In this document: positions 9,580 through 19,218 of the stretch, piece after piece | Layout of the letters: each line of letters begins with the position of its first letter | How positions within the stretch are numbered: position 1 is the stretch's first letter | From: Streptococcus sanguinis | GTDB taxonomy: Bacteria > Bacillota > Bacilli > Lactobacillales > Streptococcaceae | Reading direction: 5' to 3' | Assembly: GCF_900635155.1 (NCBI RefSeq) | Contig: NZ_LR134002.1 | Location: 1,860,001 to 1,924,000, forward strand | DNA: 64,000 bases | The notes under the pieces: generated by a model | Told to the model about the DNA's origin: nothing | What the model saw: the letters and a program-made list of their open reading frames with translations, nothing else | The model's database searches: none | Made by a program: the position numbers and the translations under genes

Positions 9580-10291
9580 GCTTCTTCTCTTCTTTCTTGA
9601 TTATTTCCTTGACCATTTCTTCAAGAGAAGGACTCTGGGGCTGGTAGTCTACCCCATAGCCGGACTCCTTGACTGCCTGAGCCGTTGTCTGGCCAATGAC
9701 TGCAATCTGATGGCTGGTCGCTAGATGGGGCTTAATAGCACAAAAACTCTGCCAAGCCGACGGACTGGCAAAGGTCCAAATCACATCCTTCTGGGACAGA
9801 TAGGTCTCGAGCTGGTCTTGACCAGCAGGATTTGAGGTCGTTTCGTACATAGGCCAAGCCCAGACCTCATGACCTGCTTCTTTTAATTTCTCGGCCAGAC
9901 TGGGATTGGACAGGCTGCTCTGGGGCAGCAAAATCTTCTGCGTCGGCAGAGCTAAATCCAGCCACTCCTGAATAAAGTCAAGACCATAGTGGCTGCTGGC
10001 CTGAAAATCACAGACTCGGCCTAGCTTGTTCAGCGCCTGACTGGTCTGCGGCCCAATGGTCGCAATCTGGTAGTCAGCTTTCAAATAGGGACTGAAAGCC
10101 TCCACTGCGACAGCACTGGTAAAAAAGACCCAGTCGGCTTCTGACAGAATTGCTTGGACAGCTTCAGGCAAAGGTAAAGACTGACAGCGAATGAGAGGGA
10201 CATGATGCGTCTCAAACCCAGCCCGTCTGATCTTTTCTAGCCAAGTAGAGTCTGGCGCCTGCTCTCTGGTAAAGATTATTTTTTTAACCAT
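9566..10291 (-). CDS. hemD: Uroporphyrinogen-III synthase (stand-alone copy)
   Basis: A 241-aa cytosolic enzyme that cyclises hydroxymethylbilane with D-ring inversion. HemD sequences are poorly conserved, but the two-domain pattern and short motifs ([60 protein letters not shown]) are recognisable. It is sandwiched with overlaps between hemC and hemB. A second HemD-like domain is fused to the methyltransferase CobA elsewhere in this cluster, so one of the two may be redundant or altered. Confidence 0.9.
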   Translation of the reverse strand: MVKKIIFTREQAPDSTWLEKIRRAGFETHHVPLIRCQSLPLPEAVQAILSEADWVFFTSAVAVEAFSPYLKADYQIATIGPQTSQALNKLGRVCDFQASSHYGLDFIQEWLDLALPTQKILLPQSSLSNPSLAEKLKEAGHEVWAWPMYETTSNPAGQDQLETYLSQKDVIWTFASPSAWQSFCAIKPHLATSHQIAVIGQTTAQAVKESGYGVDYQPQSPSLEEMVKEIIKKEEKKHGIL

Positions 10292-11196
10292 GGCATTCCT
10301 ACTGCTCCCTTATCGGCTAACTGGCGCACAGCCTGCTCTGCCAATTGCTGGCCATCCTGCCCCTGCAGGCTGACAAAGACACATTGGCCGTCCTCCTTGG
10401 CCAGCATGGCCTCTAGCTGATAGTCCTGACCGTTTTTCTGGGCCAAAGCAGCGATAGGGAAGGTGCAATCTGCATTCATCTGAGCCAAAACTGCCCGCTC
10501 AACTGCCACTTCAGCAGCTGTCTTCTCATCCTGAACAGCCGCCAAGAGACTCCGCAGTTCCTCATCCTCTTCCCGGCATTCCACTGCCAAAGCGCCCTGA
10601 GAGATAGCTGGCAGGCAAAGACTGGTTTCTAAAGGCTGAAGGTGAAGACGGCTTTGGTCCAGCCAGCCCAAACGTTTAAGTCCAGCCATAGCCAAGACAA
10701 TCGCATCGTATTCACCTTCTTCCAGCTTCTTGATGCGTGTATCAATATTGCCTCGCAGTGGCTTAAAAGCCAAATCCGGTCTCTGAGCCTGCAACTGAAC
10801 TTGTCGGCGAATGCTGCTGGTTCCTATCAGAGCACCCTCAGGCAGGTCCGCCAGCGTCTGGCCAGCTTGACGGAAAATCAAGCAATCCCGGACATCTTCT
10901 CGCTGACTAATCGCACCGAGCGCACAACCCTCAGCTAGTTTAGCCGGCATGTCCTTGAGACTGTGGACCGCCATATCAATCTCACCAGCCAAGAGAGCCC
11001 GCTCGATTTCCTTGACAAAGACTCCCTTGCCGCCAATTTCCTGGAGGCTGACATGGGTCAAACGATCTCCCTTTGTAGTATAGGGAACAAGGACAAAGTC
11101 CCGCTCTGGATGGAGCGCCTTGATCTGGTCCACTAACTGTTGGGTCTGGGTCATGGCCAGCTTACTCTTGCGGGTTCCTACCTTAATGACCTTCAT
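10276..11196 (-). CDS. hemC: Hydroxymethylbilane synthase (porphobilinogen deaminase)
   Basis: A 306-aa enzyme polymerising four porphobilinogens on a dipyrromethane cofactor. Family motifs are VGTRKSKLAMTQ at the N terminus, TKGD, VHSLKDMPA, GTSSIRRQ and a cofactor-binding Cys in NADCTFPIAA. I start at the ATG at 11196, which overlaps the hemA end by 14 bp and begins the conserved MKVIKVGTRKSKLA; the longer frame starts 13 codons earlier inside hemA and is not family-like. Confidence 0.95.
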   Translation of the reverse strand: MKVIKVGTRKSKLAMTQTQQLVDQIKALHPERDFVLVPYTTKGDRLTHVSLQEIGGKGVFVKEIERALLAGEIDMAVHSLKDMPAKLAEGCALGAISQREDVRDCLIFRQAGQTLADLPEGALIGTSSIRRQVQLQAQRPDLAFKPLRGNIDTRIKKLEEGEYDAIVLAMAGLKRLGWLDQSRLHLQPLETSLCLPAISQGALAVECREEDEELRSLLAAVQDEKTAAEVAVERAVLAQMNADCTFPIAALAQKNGQDYQLEAMLAKEDGQCVFVSLQGQDGQQLAEQAVRQLADKGAVGMPWLKK

Positions 11197-12436
11197 CTTT
11201 TCCCCTTTCTCTGTGCAAGCCAAATATCTTGGCAATCAAGGCAATGTCATAGTCTGAATGCTCTCCGACTGACAGCTCTTTGAGCTGCAAGATTGGCTCC
11301 TTCAAGACTTGGTTGATAATACTCTTCATGTGCTTGGAAATCTGCTTCTGCTCACGCTCGGTCAAATCCGGAATCTTACGATTAAGGCTTTCCATGGCCG
11401 AAGCTTGAGCTTCCAAAGCCTTATCCCTGATTTCCTGAATCAGAGGAATAATACCCAGCTGCTGACGCCAGTCAGCAAACTTGACCAGCTCCTCATCAAT
11501 CTCCAAAGCAATTCGACCGGCAATCTCCTGCCGTTCTGCCTTATATTGCTCCAGTTGATTGGTTAGATTTTCGATATTATAGAGCTTCAGAGACGAGCTC
11601 GGATGGCAGGAACGAGGCAGACAGAGGTCAAACACGACCGCATCCGCCTTAAGCATGGAGGGAAAGATAATGTATTCTTCCGTTTTAACCGCTGAAAAGA
11701 CCACATCCGCATCCGCCAGCACTGCTGCTAGCTCATCCCATCCATGGGCAGATACCCTGTCTTCTGTCAGAAATGCTTGGGCCTTGCTAACCGTCCGATT
11801 GAGCAGCATGATGGATTTGAATGGGCGCTGTAAGGCATACTTAGTCACTAGCTGACCAATCTCTCCCAAACCAATAACAGCTACCTTTTTAGTGATGTAA
11901 TCCAGCCCCAGTCGGTCCAATTCTTGAATAGCCGTCAGTCCGATGGAAATGGGCCGATCATTAATCCGATAAGAATCATGCATGCGCTTAGCAAAGGTCA
12001 GCGCCTGCTTGAAAGCCTGATTGAGAACAATTCCAGTCGTACCAGCATCTTGCGCTGTCAAGAAAGCCTGCTTGAGCTGGCCCAAGACCTGACTTTCACC
12101 GACAATCTTGGATTCCAATCCGATAGAGACCCGCAGCAGATGCCGCAAGGCCTCATCCCCCTCACGAAAGACTAAATACTCTTCCAGCTCCTTAACAGGA
12201 ATTTGAAACCAGTCCGCCAAAAAATGCTTGGAATAGTAGCGGCCAGTGTGCAGCTGGTCCACCACCAGATAGAGCTCGGTCCGATTGCAGGTGGACAGGA
12301 TGATATTTTCCAAGATACTTTTTTCTCTTTTCAGGAGCTTTAGAGCTTTCAGCTTATCCTGATCTGAAAAGTGCGTTTTTTCCAAAATTGTCAGCGGCGT
12401 TTCCCGATGGGTCAAACCCACATATAATAGGTGCAT
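11183..12436 (-). CDS. hemA: Glutamyl-tRNA reductase
   Basis: A 417-aa NADPH-dependent enzyme reducing glutamyl-tRNA to glutamate-1-semialdehyde, the entry of the C5 route. The catalytic Cys is in STCNRTELYLV, GESQVLGQLKQAF follows in the catalytic domain, the Rossmann motif is AVIGLGEIGQLV, and the C-terminal dimerisation helix is visible. Full length. In an organism without later heme genes in the cluster, this enzyme commits glutamate to corrinoid synthesis. Confidence 0.95.
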   Translation of the reverse strand: MHLLYVGLTHRETPLTILEKTHFSDQDKLKALKLLKREKSILENIILSTCNRTELYLVVDQLHTGRYYSKHFLADWFQIPVKELEEYLVFREGDEALRHLLRVSIGLESKIVGESQVLGQLKQAFLTAQDAGTTGIVLNQAFKQALTFAKRMHDSYRINDRPISIGLTAIQELDRLGLDYITKKVAVIGLGEIGQLVTKYALQRPFKSIMLLNRTVSKAQAFLTEDRVSAHGWDELAAVLADADVVFSAVKTEEYIIFPSMLKADAVVFDLCLPRSCHPSSSLKLYNIENLTNQLEQYKAERQEIAGRIALEIDEELVKFADWRQQLGIIPLIQEIRDKALEAQASAMESLNRKIPDLTEREQKQISKHMKSIINQVLKEPILQLKELSVGEHSDYDIALIAKIFGLHRERGKDEGH

Positions 12437-12451
12437 ACTTCTTTCCTTCTT

Positions 12452-12883
12452 TTAAAGTTGGTCTAAAATTGCTTCTATCTTCTTGCGAATCTCCTTGGAG
12501 CGACTAGGCGAGAGACCATTGGTCGAGATCATGACAGATACGTCCTTCTTTCGCGCAATGGCTACATTATAAAAGTCAGAGAAGGTCTTGTCGCCCGTAT
12601 TGTTGACCAGCTGACTGGGTGCCGCCTCCTCCATAATCTGACGGTTGACTTCCTCCTGATCTGTACAGGCAAAGACCAGCTTCGCACCTTCCAAATCACC
12701 TGTCTGGTAGGGTCTAGCTAGCCACTGAATTTCCGCCTGAGGAATGTCAGTATGCAGAGTCGGACTGACCACCGTCACAGCAGCCTGCTCAGTCAACAGG
12801 GTCTTAATCTTCCGCGCTGCGACCTTGCCGCCTCCCACTACCACGACTTTCTTCTCTCTGATATTAATCATGACTGGATACAT
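12452..12883 (-). CDS. Precorrin-2 dehydrogenase (SirC/CysG N-terminal type)
   Basis: A 143-aa NAD-dependent dehydrogenase expected to oxidise precorrin-2 to sirohydrochlorin (factor II), the substrate of the CbiK chelatase. The Rossmann motif VVVVGGGKVAARK is at residues 13-25, and STNGLSPS near the C terminus is typical. It is shorter than SirC/Met8 proteins of about 200 aa, lacking most of the C-terminal helical part, as some Gram-positive versions do. Start follows GGAGA. It precedes hemA by 15 bp. Confidence 0.88.
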   Translation of the reverse strand: MYPVMINIREKKVVVVGGGKVAARKIKTLLTEQAAVTVVSPTLHTDIPQAEIQWLARPYQTGDLEGAKLVFACTDQEEVNRQIMEEAAPSQLVNNTGDKTFSDFYNVAIARKKDVSVMISTNGLSPSRSKEIRKKIEAILDQL

Positions 12884-12894
12884 GCTAGCTTCTC

Positions 12895-13470
12895 CTATTT
12901 CTTTTCCCGAAAGATTTTCGCGCTGCGTTTGTAGACTGTATCCGGCTCCTCTAGACGATCATTGACCAAGCGAGCCAGCACAAAAAAGTAATCCGATAGG
13001 CGGTTGATATAGATCAATCCTACCTCATTGACCGCTTCTTCTGCCTCTATAACAGCTACCATGCGCCGCTCTAAGCGTCTGGTCATGGTTCGGGCCACAT
13101 GTAGAAGACTCGCAATCCTATGGCCACCCGGAATGATAAAGCGGTCGATTTTCGGAGGAATATGCATATATTCATCCATCCGCTCCTCCAGCCAGCTGAC
13201 ATTAGCTGGCTCTTGCTTGTAGGGACGCAATTCCCTCGGTGTCGCCAAGTCGCTGCCACAGTCAAAGAGATGCTGCTGGATTTCCTCGCATTCCAGACGT
13301 AGGTCATCCAAGATGGGATAGTCACGCATCTCAGATACGACATAGCCTAGATGAGAGCATAGCTCATCCATCGTTCCATAAGCTTCGACCCGAATATGAG
13401 TCTTGGATACTCGATCCCCACCGTAGAGCCGTGTAAAGCCCTTGTCTCCGTATTTCGTATAAATTCTCAT
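12895..13470 (-). CDS. pduO: ATP:cob(I)alamin adenosyltransferase, PduO type
   Basis: A 191-aa enzyme attaching the 5'-deoxyadenosyl group to corrinoids. The N-terminal ATP-binding signature TKYGDKGFTRLYGG and VEAYGTMDEL are diagnostic of the PduO/EutT-like trimeric family, and ARTMTRRLERR with the later LSDYFFVLAR completes the site. Its ATG overlaps the cbiP stop as ATGA. Adenosylated corrinoid is the substrate for CbiP and later steps, so its place here is sensible. Confidence 0.93.
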   Translation of the reverse strand: MRIYTKYGDKGFTRLYGGDRVSKTHIRVEAYGTMDELCSHLGYVVSEMRDYPILDDLRLECEEIQQHLFDCGSDLATPRELRPYKQEPANVSWLEERMDEYMHIPPKIDRFIIPGGHRIASLLHVARTMTRRLERRMVAVIEAEEAVNEVGLIYINRLSDYFFVLARLVNDRLEEPDTVYKRSAKIFREKK

Positions 13471-14966
13471 TTTTCTTCTCTGTTGATGATTTGATAAATC
13501 TGCTCCATATCCAAAGACTGGCGCAGGACGTCTGCCAACTTATCATACTCTCTGTCTTTAAAGTCTTTGATACTGACAAGCCGGTCCTCTAGCGGTTCTA
13601 AGCCTTTAGCCAGACGAAGTTCATTTAGATACTGACGAGTCCATTCTAGATTGTCAAAAACCCCATGAAGGTAGGTCCCTTGCACCTGCCCGCCATAAGC
13701 CACAGCTCCATCCAGACGCTCGGCTGCTTCACCATTTTGCTCCTTGATGATGGAGAATGGCTCCAGACTATCCGCAAGCTGGGTTTCCCCCATGTGAATC
13801 TCGTAGCCCTCTAGCTCTTGCCCCTCATGCAGGGCTCTGACCTGAGTCGTCCGCTTGACCGGCTGAAGCACCGTCTCTGTCTCTAAAATACCCAGCCCGC
13901 TAATCTCCTCTAAGTCAGACTCTAGGTGCAGCGGATCGCTAATCTTCTGCCCCAGCAGCTGATAGCCGCCGCAGATACCAAAGATTCGCACGCCCTGCTC
14001 TAGACACTCGAGAATTTCGGCTTCAAGACCAGACTCTCGCAGGTAGTTCATGTCTTCGATGGTGTTTTTACTGCCCGGCAAAATCAAGAGATCCGGCCGA
14101 CCAATCGCATCACCAGGCTGAACATAGCGAACAGAAACATCCGGCTGGATTTCAAGACTATGAAAATCCGTAAAGTTGGACAGGCGCTTGAGGCTGACAA
14201 CTGCGATATCCAGACTCTTTCTGCTATCAAAGCGCCGGCTCTTCTGCACCAGTGCGACACTGTCTTCGCTGTCAATATCCAGCTGGGCATAAGGCACGAC
14301 TCCGATAACCGGCACCTGAGTCAGCTCTTCAATCATATCAATACCAGACTGCAGCAAGGCCACATCGCCACGGAATTTATTGATAATAACCCCCTTGATC
14401 CGCTTGCGGTCCTCAGGCGGCATGAGCTCAATCGTTCCGTAGATAGAGGCAAAGACGCCTCCCTTATCAATATCCGCCACTAAAATCACTGGCGCATCGA
14501 CCAGCTTGGCCATGCCCATATTGACAATGTCTCGATCATTGAGATTGATTTCAGCTGGACTGCCAGCACCCTCAATGACGATGATATCATTCTCAGCGCC
14601 CAGCTCCTCATAGACTTCCTTAATCTTAGGCAGGAGCTGCTGCTTGTATTCATGGTATTCGACGGCATCCATATCCCGCAGTACACGGCCTAAAAAGACG
14701 ACCTGGGACTTGCGGTCAGATGTTGGCTTGAGCAGAACTGGATTCATGCGGACATCCGGCTCTTTACCAGCTGCCTCAGCCTGAACAACCTGAGCCCGGC
14801 CCATTTCATCTCCTTTTTTGGTGATAAAGGAATTAAGCGCCATATTCTGCGACTTAAAAGGCACCACTTCTAGGCCATCCTGCTTGAAAATCCGACAGAG
14901 GCCCGCCGCAATAATGCTCTTCCCAGCATCTGAGGCAGTCCCCTGTACCATCAATGATTTGACCAT
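13467..14966 (-). CDS. cbiP: Cobyric acid synthase
   Basis: A 499-aa glutamine-dependent amidotransferase adding four amide groups to adenosylcobyrinic acid a,c-diamide. The N-terminal P-loop-like motif is GTASDAGKS (residues 9-17), followed by SQNMALNSF; the GATase nucleophile Cys lies in IFGICGGYQLLG and the catalytic His in TYLHGVFDN. An AGGAGG site lies upstream; the start lies 16 bp inside the 3' end of cbiO. The length is normal. Confidence 0.96.
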   Translation of the reverse strand: MVKSLMVQGTASDAGKSIIAAGLCRIFKQDGLEVVPFKSQNMALNSFITKKGDEMGRAQVVQAEAAGKEPDVRMNPVLLKPTSDRKSQVVFLGRVLRDMDAVEYHEYKQQLLPKIKEVYEELGAENDIIVIEGAGSPAEINLNDRDIVNMGMAKLVDAPVILVADIDKGGVFASIYGTIELMPPEDRKRIKGVIINKFRGDVALLQSGIDMIEELTQVPVIGVVPYAQLDIDSEDSVALVQKSRRFDSRKSLDIAVVSLKRLSNFTDFHSLEIQPDVSVRYVQPGDAIGRPDLLILPGSKNTIEDMNYLRESGLEAEILECLEQGVRIFGICGGYQLLGQKISDPLHLESDLEEISGLGILETETVLQPVKRTTQVRALHEGQELEGYEIHMGETQLADSLEPFSIIKEQNGEAAERLDGAVAYGGQVQGTYLHGVFDNLEWTRQYLNELRLAKGLEPLEDRLVSIKDFKDREYDKLADVLRQSLDMEQIYQIINREEK

Positions 14967-15766
14967 GTTCCATTTCCTCCTAGCTGCTCAAAGAAAGCTG
15001 CTTCATTTTCTGCCAGTGGCGTCTGGATAGTCTGATGAAGCTTGACAATCCAAGGTACAGCCAAGCCTGCCTCTACTAGCAGATCTCCCTGCTGGAAGAA
15101 ATCAAACTTGCTGCCCTGTGCGATCAAATGCCCCTTCTCCAGTAGGTAGGCATAGTCACAGCAGTCATACATCAGATCCATGTCATGGCTGGATACGATG
15201 ATGTTGGTTCCAGCCTGGACCAGCTTTTTCATGGTCGCTGCCATCTGGTCCCGCCCTTTTGGATCCAGTCCTGCCGTAGGCTCATCCAGCAGCAGATACT
15301 TGGGCTGCAGGGCCAGCATGCCAGCAATAGCCACCCGCTTTTTCTGGCCGTAGCTCAAATACTGCAAGGGTCTGTCCTGCAGATGGGAAATGTCCATCAT
15401 CTCTAAAGCCGTCGCGACTCTGCTTGCTATCTCGTCTTCTTCATAGCCTAAGTTTTCCAAGGCCATACCAATATCGTCCTTCACAATGGTATAAAAGAGC
15501 TGCTGCTCTGGATTCTGAAAGACCATATTGACATGCTGCCGATACTGAAACAAGGCCTTCTTAGAGTCGCCCACAGGCTGACCATCATATAAAATGCTGC
15601 CCTTCTGCGGTTTGAGCAGGCGGGTGATAATTTTCATGATGGTAGACTTACCTGAGCCGTTAACTCCTAGAATGCCGGTAATCCGGCCTTCTTCGAAGTC
15701 CATAGAAATATCGTGCAGCGTTGGATTTTCGTCATACGCAAAAGAAATATTCTTCACTTGTAACAT
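14951..15766 (-). CDS. cbiO: Cobalt ECF transporter ATP-binding protein
   Basis: A 271-aa ATPase driving the CbiMNQO cobalt importer. Walker A is GVNGSGKST, the signature region is LSYGQKKRVAIAG (a Y-G-Q variant common in CbiO), Walker B is LLLDEPTAGLD, and the switch His follows in SSHDMDL. It is the last of the four transporter genes, 62 bp after cbiQ. Confidence 0.94.
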   Translation of the reverse strand: MLQVKNISFAYDENPTLHDISMDFEEGRITGILGVNGSGKSTIMKIITRLLKPQKGSILYDGQPVGDSKKALFQYRQHVNMVFQNPEQQLFYTIVKDDIGMALENLGYEEDEIASRVATALEMMDISHLQDRPLQYLSYGQKKRVAIAGMLALQPKYLLLDEPTAGLDPKGRDQMAATMKKLVQAGTNIIVSSHDMDLMYDCCDYAYLLEKGHLIAQGSKFDFFQQGDLLVEAGLAVPWIVKLHQTIQTPLAENEAAFFEQLGGNGTWSNH

Positions 15767-15828
15767 CTGAGTTTCCTATCTACTTTCCATTATAGTATAA
15801 AAGCAGTCTTCTTGTAAATGCGCTTTCA

Positions 15829-16503
15829 TTATTCACTGTGCTCTGCATCAAATCTTAGCGTCAGCACCTCATTTAAATGCTGATTATCATCCAGCAGTTT
15901 GACAAAGAGAGTATTGGCTAATCTGCCCCAAGCCTGGTGTTGCTTCCTTTTATTGTAAAAGGAGAATTTCAAGTCCAAGGTATCCCGAATGGTCACAAAC
16001 TCATAGAAGACCAGGAAAATAAAGCGATACATGAGGACGATTAAGTCTAGTAGTACCCGTGGCACGTGCATGGCTTTAAAAAGCCGCAGCATCTGAGCAA
16101 AAGGTACCGTCAGAACAAAGAAATAAGTCGAAACCAAGGATGAATAGATGCGCAGGAGGATAAAAATGGTCTGCTGAACAGAGGATTGGCTGATGCCCAG
16201 ATAACCCTGACCTAAAGGCAAGGCCAGCAAGAGCTGTTCCTGATTATTCTGATAGGTCAAGACAAAGGTCAAGAGACTAATCAGAATAAAAATACTGGCG
16301 TGCAGATACCACTTTAGATAGCGCAACCACGGAAGCCGAGCTAGATAGCAAGTCAGAGGCGCCACCAAGACAATGAGCCCTAGCTGCAGACTCCTGACAC
16401 CAGAAAAACTGACAGCTAACAAGAGTACATAGATGACAAATTTATAAGCAACCGGCAGATTTTTCAACCGGTTTTGATAGGCGTATTTATCAATCGCAAA
16501 CAT
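15829..16503 (-). CDS. cbiQ: Cobalt ECF transporter transmembrane protein
   Basis: A 224-aa membrane protein of the EcfT family coupling CbiO to CbiM. Multiple hydrophobic helices and the cytoplasmic coupling segment with an A-R-G-like helix near the C terminus (WGRLANTLFVKLL) are visible. I start at ATG 16503 (MFAIDKYAYQNRL), which follows AAGGAG by 8 bp; the open frame extends 23 codons upstream to a codon without a ribosome-binding site. The 117 bp between cbiN and cbiQ contain no recognisable gene. Confidence 0.92.
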   Translation of the reverse strand: MFAIDKYAYQNRLKNLPVAYKFVIYVLLLAVSFSGVRSLQLGLIVLVAPLTCYLARLPWLRYLKWYLHASIFILISLLTFVLTYQNNQEQLLLALPLGQGYLGISQSSVQQTIFILLRIYSSLVSTYFFVLTVPFAQMLRLFKAMHVPRVLLDLIVLMYRFIFLVFYEFVTIRDTLDLKFSFYNKRKQHQAWGRLANTLFVKLLDDNQHLNEVLTLRFDAEHSE

Positions 16504-16620
16504 GAGGTAGCTCTCCTTTCTAGCTATGTTTTGCAATACCTCCCAGCACAGAGCAACTCCGGTCCAAGACAAGCTGAATCGCTATCAAGAACCAGAGCTC
16601 GCTCTTACTGTTGAAGGCTT

Positions 16621-16926
16621 TTATTTATGTTCAGAAACTTCCTTTTGTTGGCCTTGTTTTTTCCCTTTGTGGTAGCCAATGACATAGAAGATGATCCCCG
16701 CTCCGATACTGCCTTGCAGGGTAAAGAGCAGACTCTCTACTTCCGGACCTGCTGGCTCAAAAATCGGTGAAAACCAAGGCTCGTAGTCTTTTTGGATAGT
16801 GCTAATGGTTTTTTCAGCAGCGTCATCTGTTCCACTGTATTCCACACCCTTAGGGGCAAAGATAAAGGCAGCTAGAGTGACTGCTACTGCAGCCAAGATT
16901 AAGATGATATTCTTATATTTTTTCAT
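16621..16926 (-). CDS. cbiN: Cobalt transport protein CbiN
   Basis: A 101-aa two-helix protein required for cobalt transport by CbiMQO-type importers. It has an N-terminal membrane helix, an extracytoplasmic loop containing [16 protein letters not shown] and [11 protein letters not shown], and a second helix ending in a basic tail, all characteristic of CbiN. Its ATG overlaps the TGA of cbiM (ATGA). Confidence 0.94.
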   Translation of the reverse strand: MKKYKNIILILAAVAVTLAAFIFAPKGVEYSGTDDAAEKTISTIQKDYEPWFSPIFEPAGPEVESLLFTLQGSIGAGIIFYVIGYHKGKKQGQQKEVSEHK

Positions 16927-17657
16927 TTGAACAGACCTGCTCTTTCTTTGATATTTTCTGAGATCAAGTTATAGAGGACAACTGTCAGCAATCCTTCTAC
17001 GATAGCAATCGGGATTTGAGTGGTCAAGAAGACACCCATGAATTTCAATGCAGAACCAACAAAACCGCTGTTAGCATCTGGGAAGACTAAACCGAGCTGG
17101 ATAGAAGTTGTCGCATAAGTCGCCAAGTCCGCAATCACCGCACAGATAAAGATAGATACCGGTGTAGACAGCTTGATGGATTTAGCAAACTTATAGACAA
17201 AATAACCGACAAATGGACCAACCACTGCCATTGAGAATGCATTGGCACCCAGAGTAGTCAAGCCGCCGTGAGCCAAGAGGAGGGCTTGGAAGAGCAAACA
17301 GATGGTTCCCAAAACGCTGATAACGGACGGACCAAACATAGCTGTCCCCAGACCAACCCCAGTCGGATGCGAGCTAGATCCTGTAACAGACGGAATCTTC
17401 AAAGAAGACAGGATAAAGATAAAGGCACCGGACAAGGCCAGCATGGTCTTGGAATTTGGATCCTCTGCAACGATTTTCTTGATGCGCATCAAGCCGACCA
17501 CAAAGAAAGGCAGGAATACGGCGAACCAGAAGATACACCAAAAGAGTGGAAGATAGCCTTCCATGATATGCATAGCTGACACAGACTGGGTACTCAGTAC
17601 CGCCAAAATAGCCAACAAGGCCACAAAAGTTACTTTTTTATTTTTCAATAGTTTCAT
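16923..17657 (-). CDS. cbiM: Cobalt ECF transporter substrate-capture protein CbiM, with signal peptide
   Basis: A 244-aa membrane protein that binds Co2+. Residues 1-28 form a signal peptide (basic start, hydrophobic core, SVSA), after which comes MHIMEGYLP, the invariant N-terminal motif of CbiM/NikM whose His coordinates the metal. Cleavage would expose this motif at the mature N terminus; other family members simply begin with it. The conserved [15 protein letters not shown] region contains a further metal-site His. First gene of cbiMNQO in transcription order. Confidence 0.95.
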   Translation of the reverse strand: MKLLKNKKVTFVALLAILAVLSTQSVSAMHIMEGYLPLFWCIFWFAVFLPFFVVGLMRIKKIVAEDPNSKTMLALSGAFIFILSSLKIPSVTGSSSHPTGVGLGTAMFGPSVISVLGTICLLFQALLLAHGGLTTLGANAFSMAVVGPFVGYFVYKFAKSIKLSTPVSIFICAVIADLATYATTSIQLGLVFPDANSGFVGSALKFMGVFLTTQIPIAIVEGLLTVVLYNLISENIKERAGLFK

Positions 17658-17726
17658 ATTTTTTTCCTTTACTAAGAACCTAAGCTCAAAAGGATGAATG
17701 TTTATCCATGAACATGGGTTCTGATA

Positions 17727-18428
17727 TTAAAAAATCTTCTTTTTCACGAGGAAGGTAGTAAAATAAGGCAGCTTGGTTTCTGGTGTGATTCCCTCGAGGC
17801 CCAGCAGGGTCTGCTGCTTATCCGTCGAAGAATTGCTAACCATAAAAGTCTGCTGCAAGAGACCGAGCTTTTCGAGCAGGGGCAGGACGGTATCTAGGTG
17901 ATTAGCCACCTTCATGATCACAATCGAGTCATGCAGCTCAAGCGCCGCCTCGATCTTCTCAGCTGAAGCCGTAGCTGGCATGACCGCTAGAGACTCCTCA
18001 TCCATGGTCAGGGGCTGACCTAGCTCAGAAGCCATGCTGCAGAAAGAGGTGATACCAGGGATGGTCTGACAGTCGATTTCCTTTTCCAGCAGGGCCAGCA
18101 GATAGCTGTAAGTACTATAGACCATGGGGTCACCCAGTGTGATAAAGCCGACATTCTTGCCAGACTTGACATCCTCTGCGATTTCAGCAGAGATGGCCTG
18201 CCACTGGACTTCTTTGGTCGAATTGGAACGAACCATAGGGAAATGCCGCTGTTTGATTTCCAGATGCTCTTTCAGGTAGGGCTCTGCAATGCCTAATGCA
18301 AAGCTCTTACTCCCTTTCTTAGCCTCAGGTGTATAGAGAATATCTAAGTCTTCCAAAAGCCGACTGGCCTTGATAGTCACTAGCTCGCTATCACCCGGTC
18401 CCACACCAATTCCGTAAAATTTTGCCAT
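17727..18428 (-). CDS. cbiL: Cobalt-factor II C20-methyltransferase
   Basis: A 233-aa SAM-dependent tetrapyrrole methylase. The N-terminal GIGVGPGDSELVTIKA and the LGDPMVYSTYSY segment mark the family and the CbiL/CobI subgroup; PGITSFCSMASELGQPL is also typical. It follows cbiK by 9 bp, matching the biochemical order cobalt insertion then C20 methylation. Confidence 0.92.
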   Translation of the reverse strand: MAKFYGIGVGPGDSELVTIKASRLLEDLDILYTPEAKKGSKSFALGIAEPYLKEHLEIKQRHFPMVRSNSTKEVQWQAISAEIAEDVKSGKNVGFITLGDPMVYSTYSYLLALLEKEIDCQTIPGITSFCSMASELGQPLTMDEESLAVMPATASAEKIEAALELHDSIVIMKVANHLDTVLPLLEKLGLLQQTFMVSNSSTDKQQTLLGLEGITPETKLPYFTTFLVKKKIF

Positions 18429-18437
18429 GCCTTCCTC

Positions 18438-19205
18438 CTATTCGATGATTTCTTCTAAGTGCTGGATGTAGAGCTGCTGAACCTTAGGATATTCGCCCAG
18501 ACCGACCAGATGGGCCTTGACCTCATATCCCCGCTCCTTGAAGAAGTGATACCAAGAACCTTCCTCATCTGAGCTCATATCATTGGTCGCATGGTCGCCT
18601 GCTACCAGCATGAAGGGTGCTAGATGAACTTCTCGGACACCTTCTTTCTTCAGTTCCTGCTCAATCAGCTCAACCGGAGGATAGCTTTCTACACATCCGA
18701 TATAGACTGAGTTTCCCTTCATCATATGATCCAAGGCCGCATAAGCTGTAAAGGCATAATGCTGACTGCCATGCCCCATCAGAACGGTTGCTGCATCATG
18801 ACCTTTATGGCCATACCGTTCCAGCAGAATATCCTTGACAGCCTCATAGTCTTCCTGACTGTTGAGCAGAGGCTTGGCAACGACCAGCTTTTTAAAAGCT
18901 GATTCAAACTCTTTGGCTTGGGCAAGAATCTTTTCATACTCGCTGCCCAAAATGACATGGAGAGGCTGGATATAGACCTCTTCAGTGCCCGCTTCCAAGA
19001 GCTGCTCTAACACCTCTTTGACCGTAGGAATATCTAGCCCTTCCTGCTTCTTAATCCGCCGTCTAACGACATTGGAAGTAAAAGCTCGGTGGACCGGATA
19101 GTCTGGAAAATGTTCCTGAATAGCCTGCTCACAAGCCTCGATTGTTTTGCGTCTGGTCTCGGGATAGGTTGTTCCGAAACTGACAACTACTATAGCTTTA
19201 CTCAT
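18438..19205 (-). CDS. cbiK: Sirohydrochlorin cobaltochelatase
   Basis: A 255-aa anaerobic cobalt chelatase of the CbiK type. The N-terminal VVVSFGTTYPETR, the HVILGSEYEKI loop (acidic ligand region), the His in VLMGHGSQHYAF and the second His in LVAGDHATNDM are the expected metal and substrate residues. No N-terminal export signal is seen, so it should act in the cytosol. Its presence defines this as the anaerobic, early-cobalt pathway. Confidence 0.94.
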   Translation of the reverse strand: MSKAIVVVSFGTTYPETRRKTIEACEQAIQEHFPDYPVHRAFTSNVVRRRIKKQEGLDIPTVKEVLEQLLEAGTEEVYIQPLHVILGSEYEKILAQAKEFESAFKKLVVAKPLLNSQEDYEAVKDILLERYGHKGHDAATVLMGHGSQHYAFTAYAALDHMMKGNSVYIGCVESYPPVELIEQELKKEGVREVHLAPFMLVAGDHATNDMSSDEEGSWYHFFKERGYEVKAHLVGLGEYPKVQQLYIQHLEEIIE

Positions 19206-19218
19206 GATTCACCTCCTT

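Noticed and set aside
16504..16572. N-terminal extension of cbiQ
   Set aside because: No ribosome-binding site at the upstream codon; the ATG at 16503 has AAGGAG and matches the family start.
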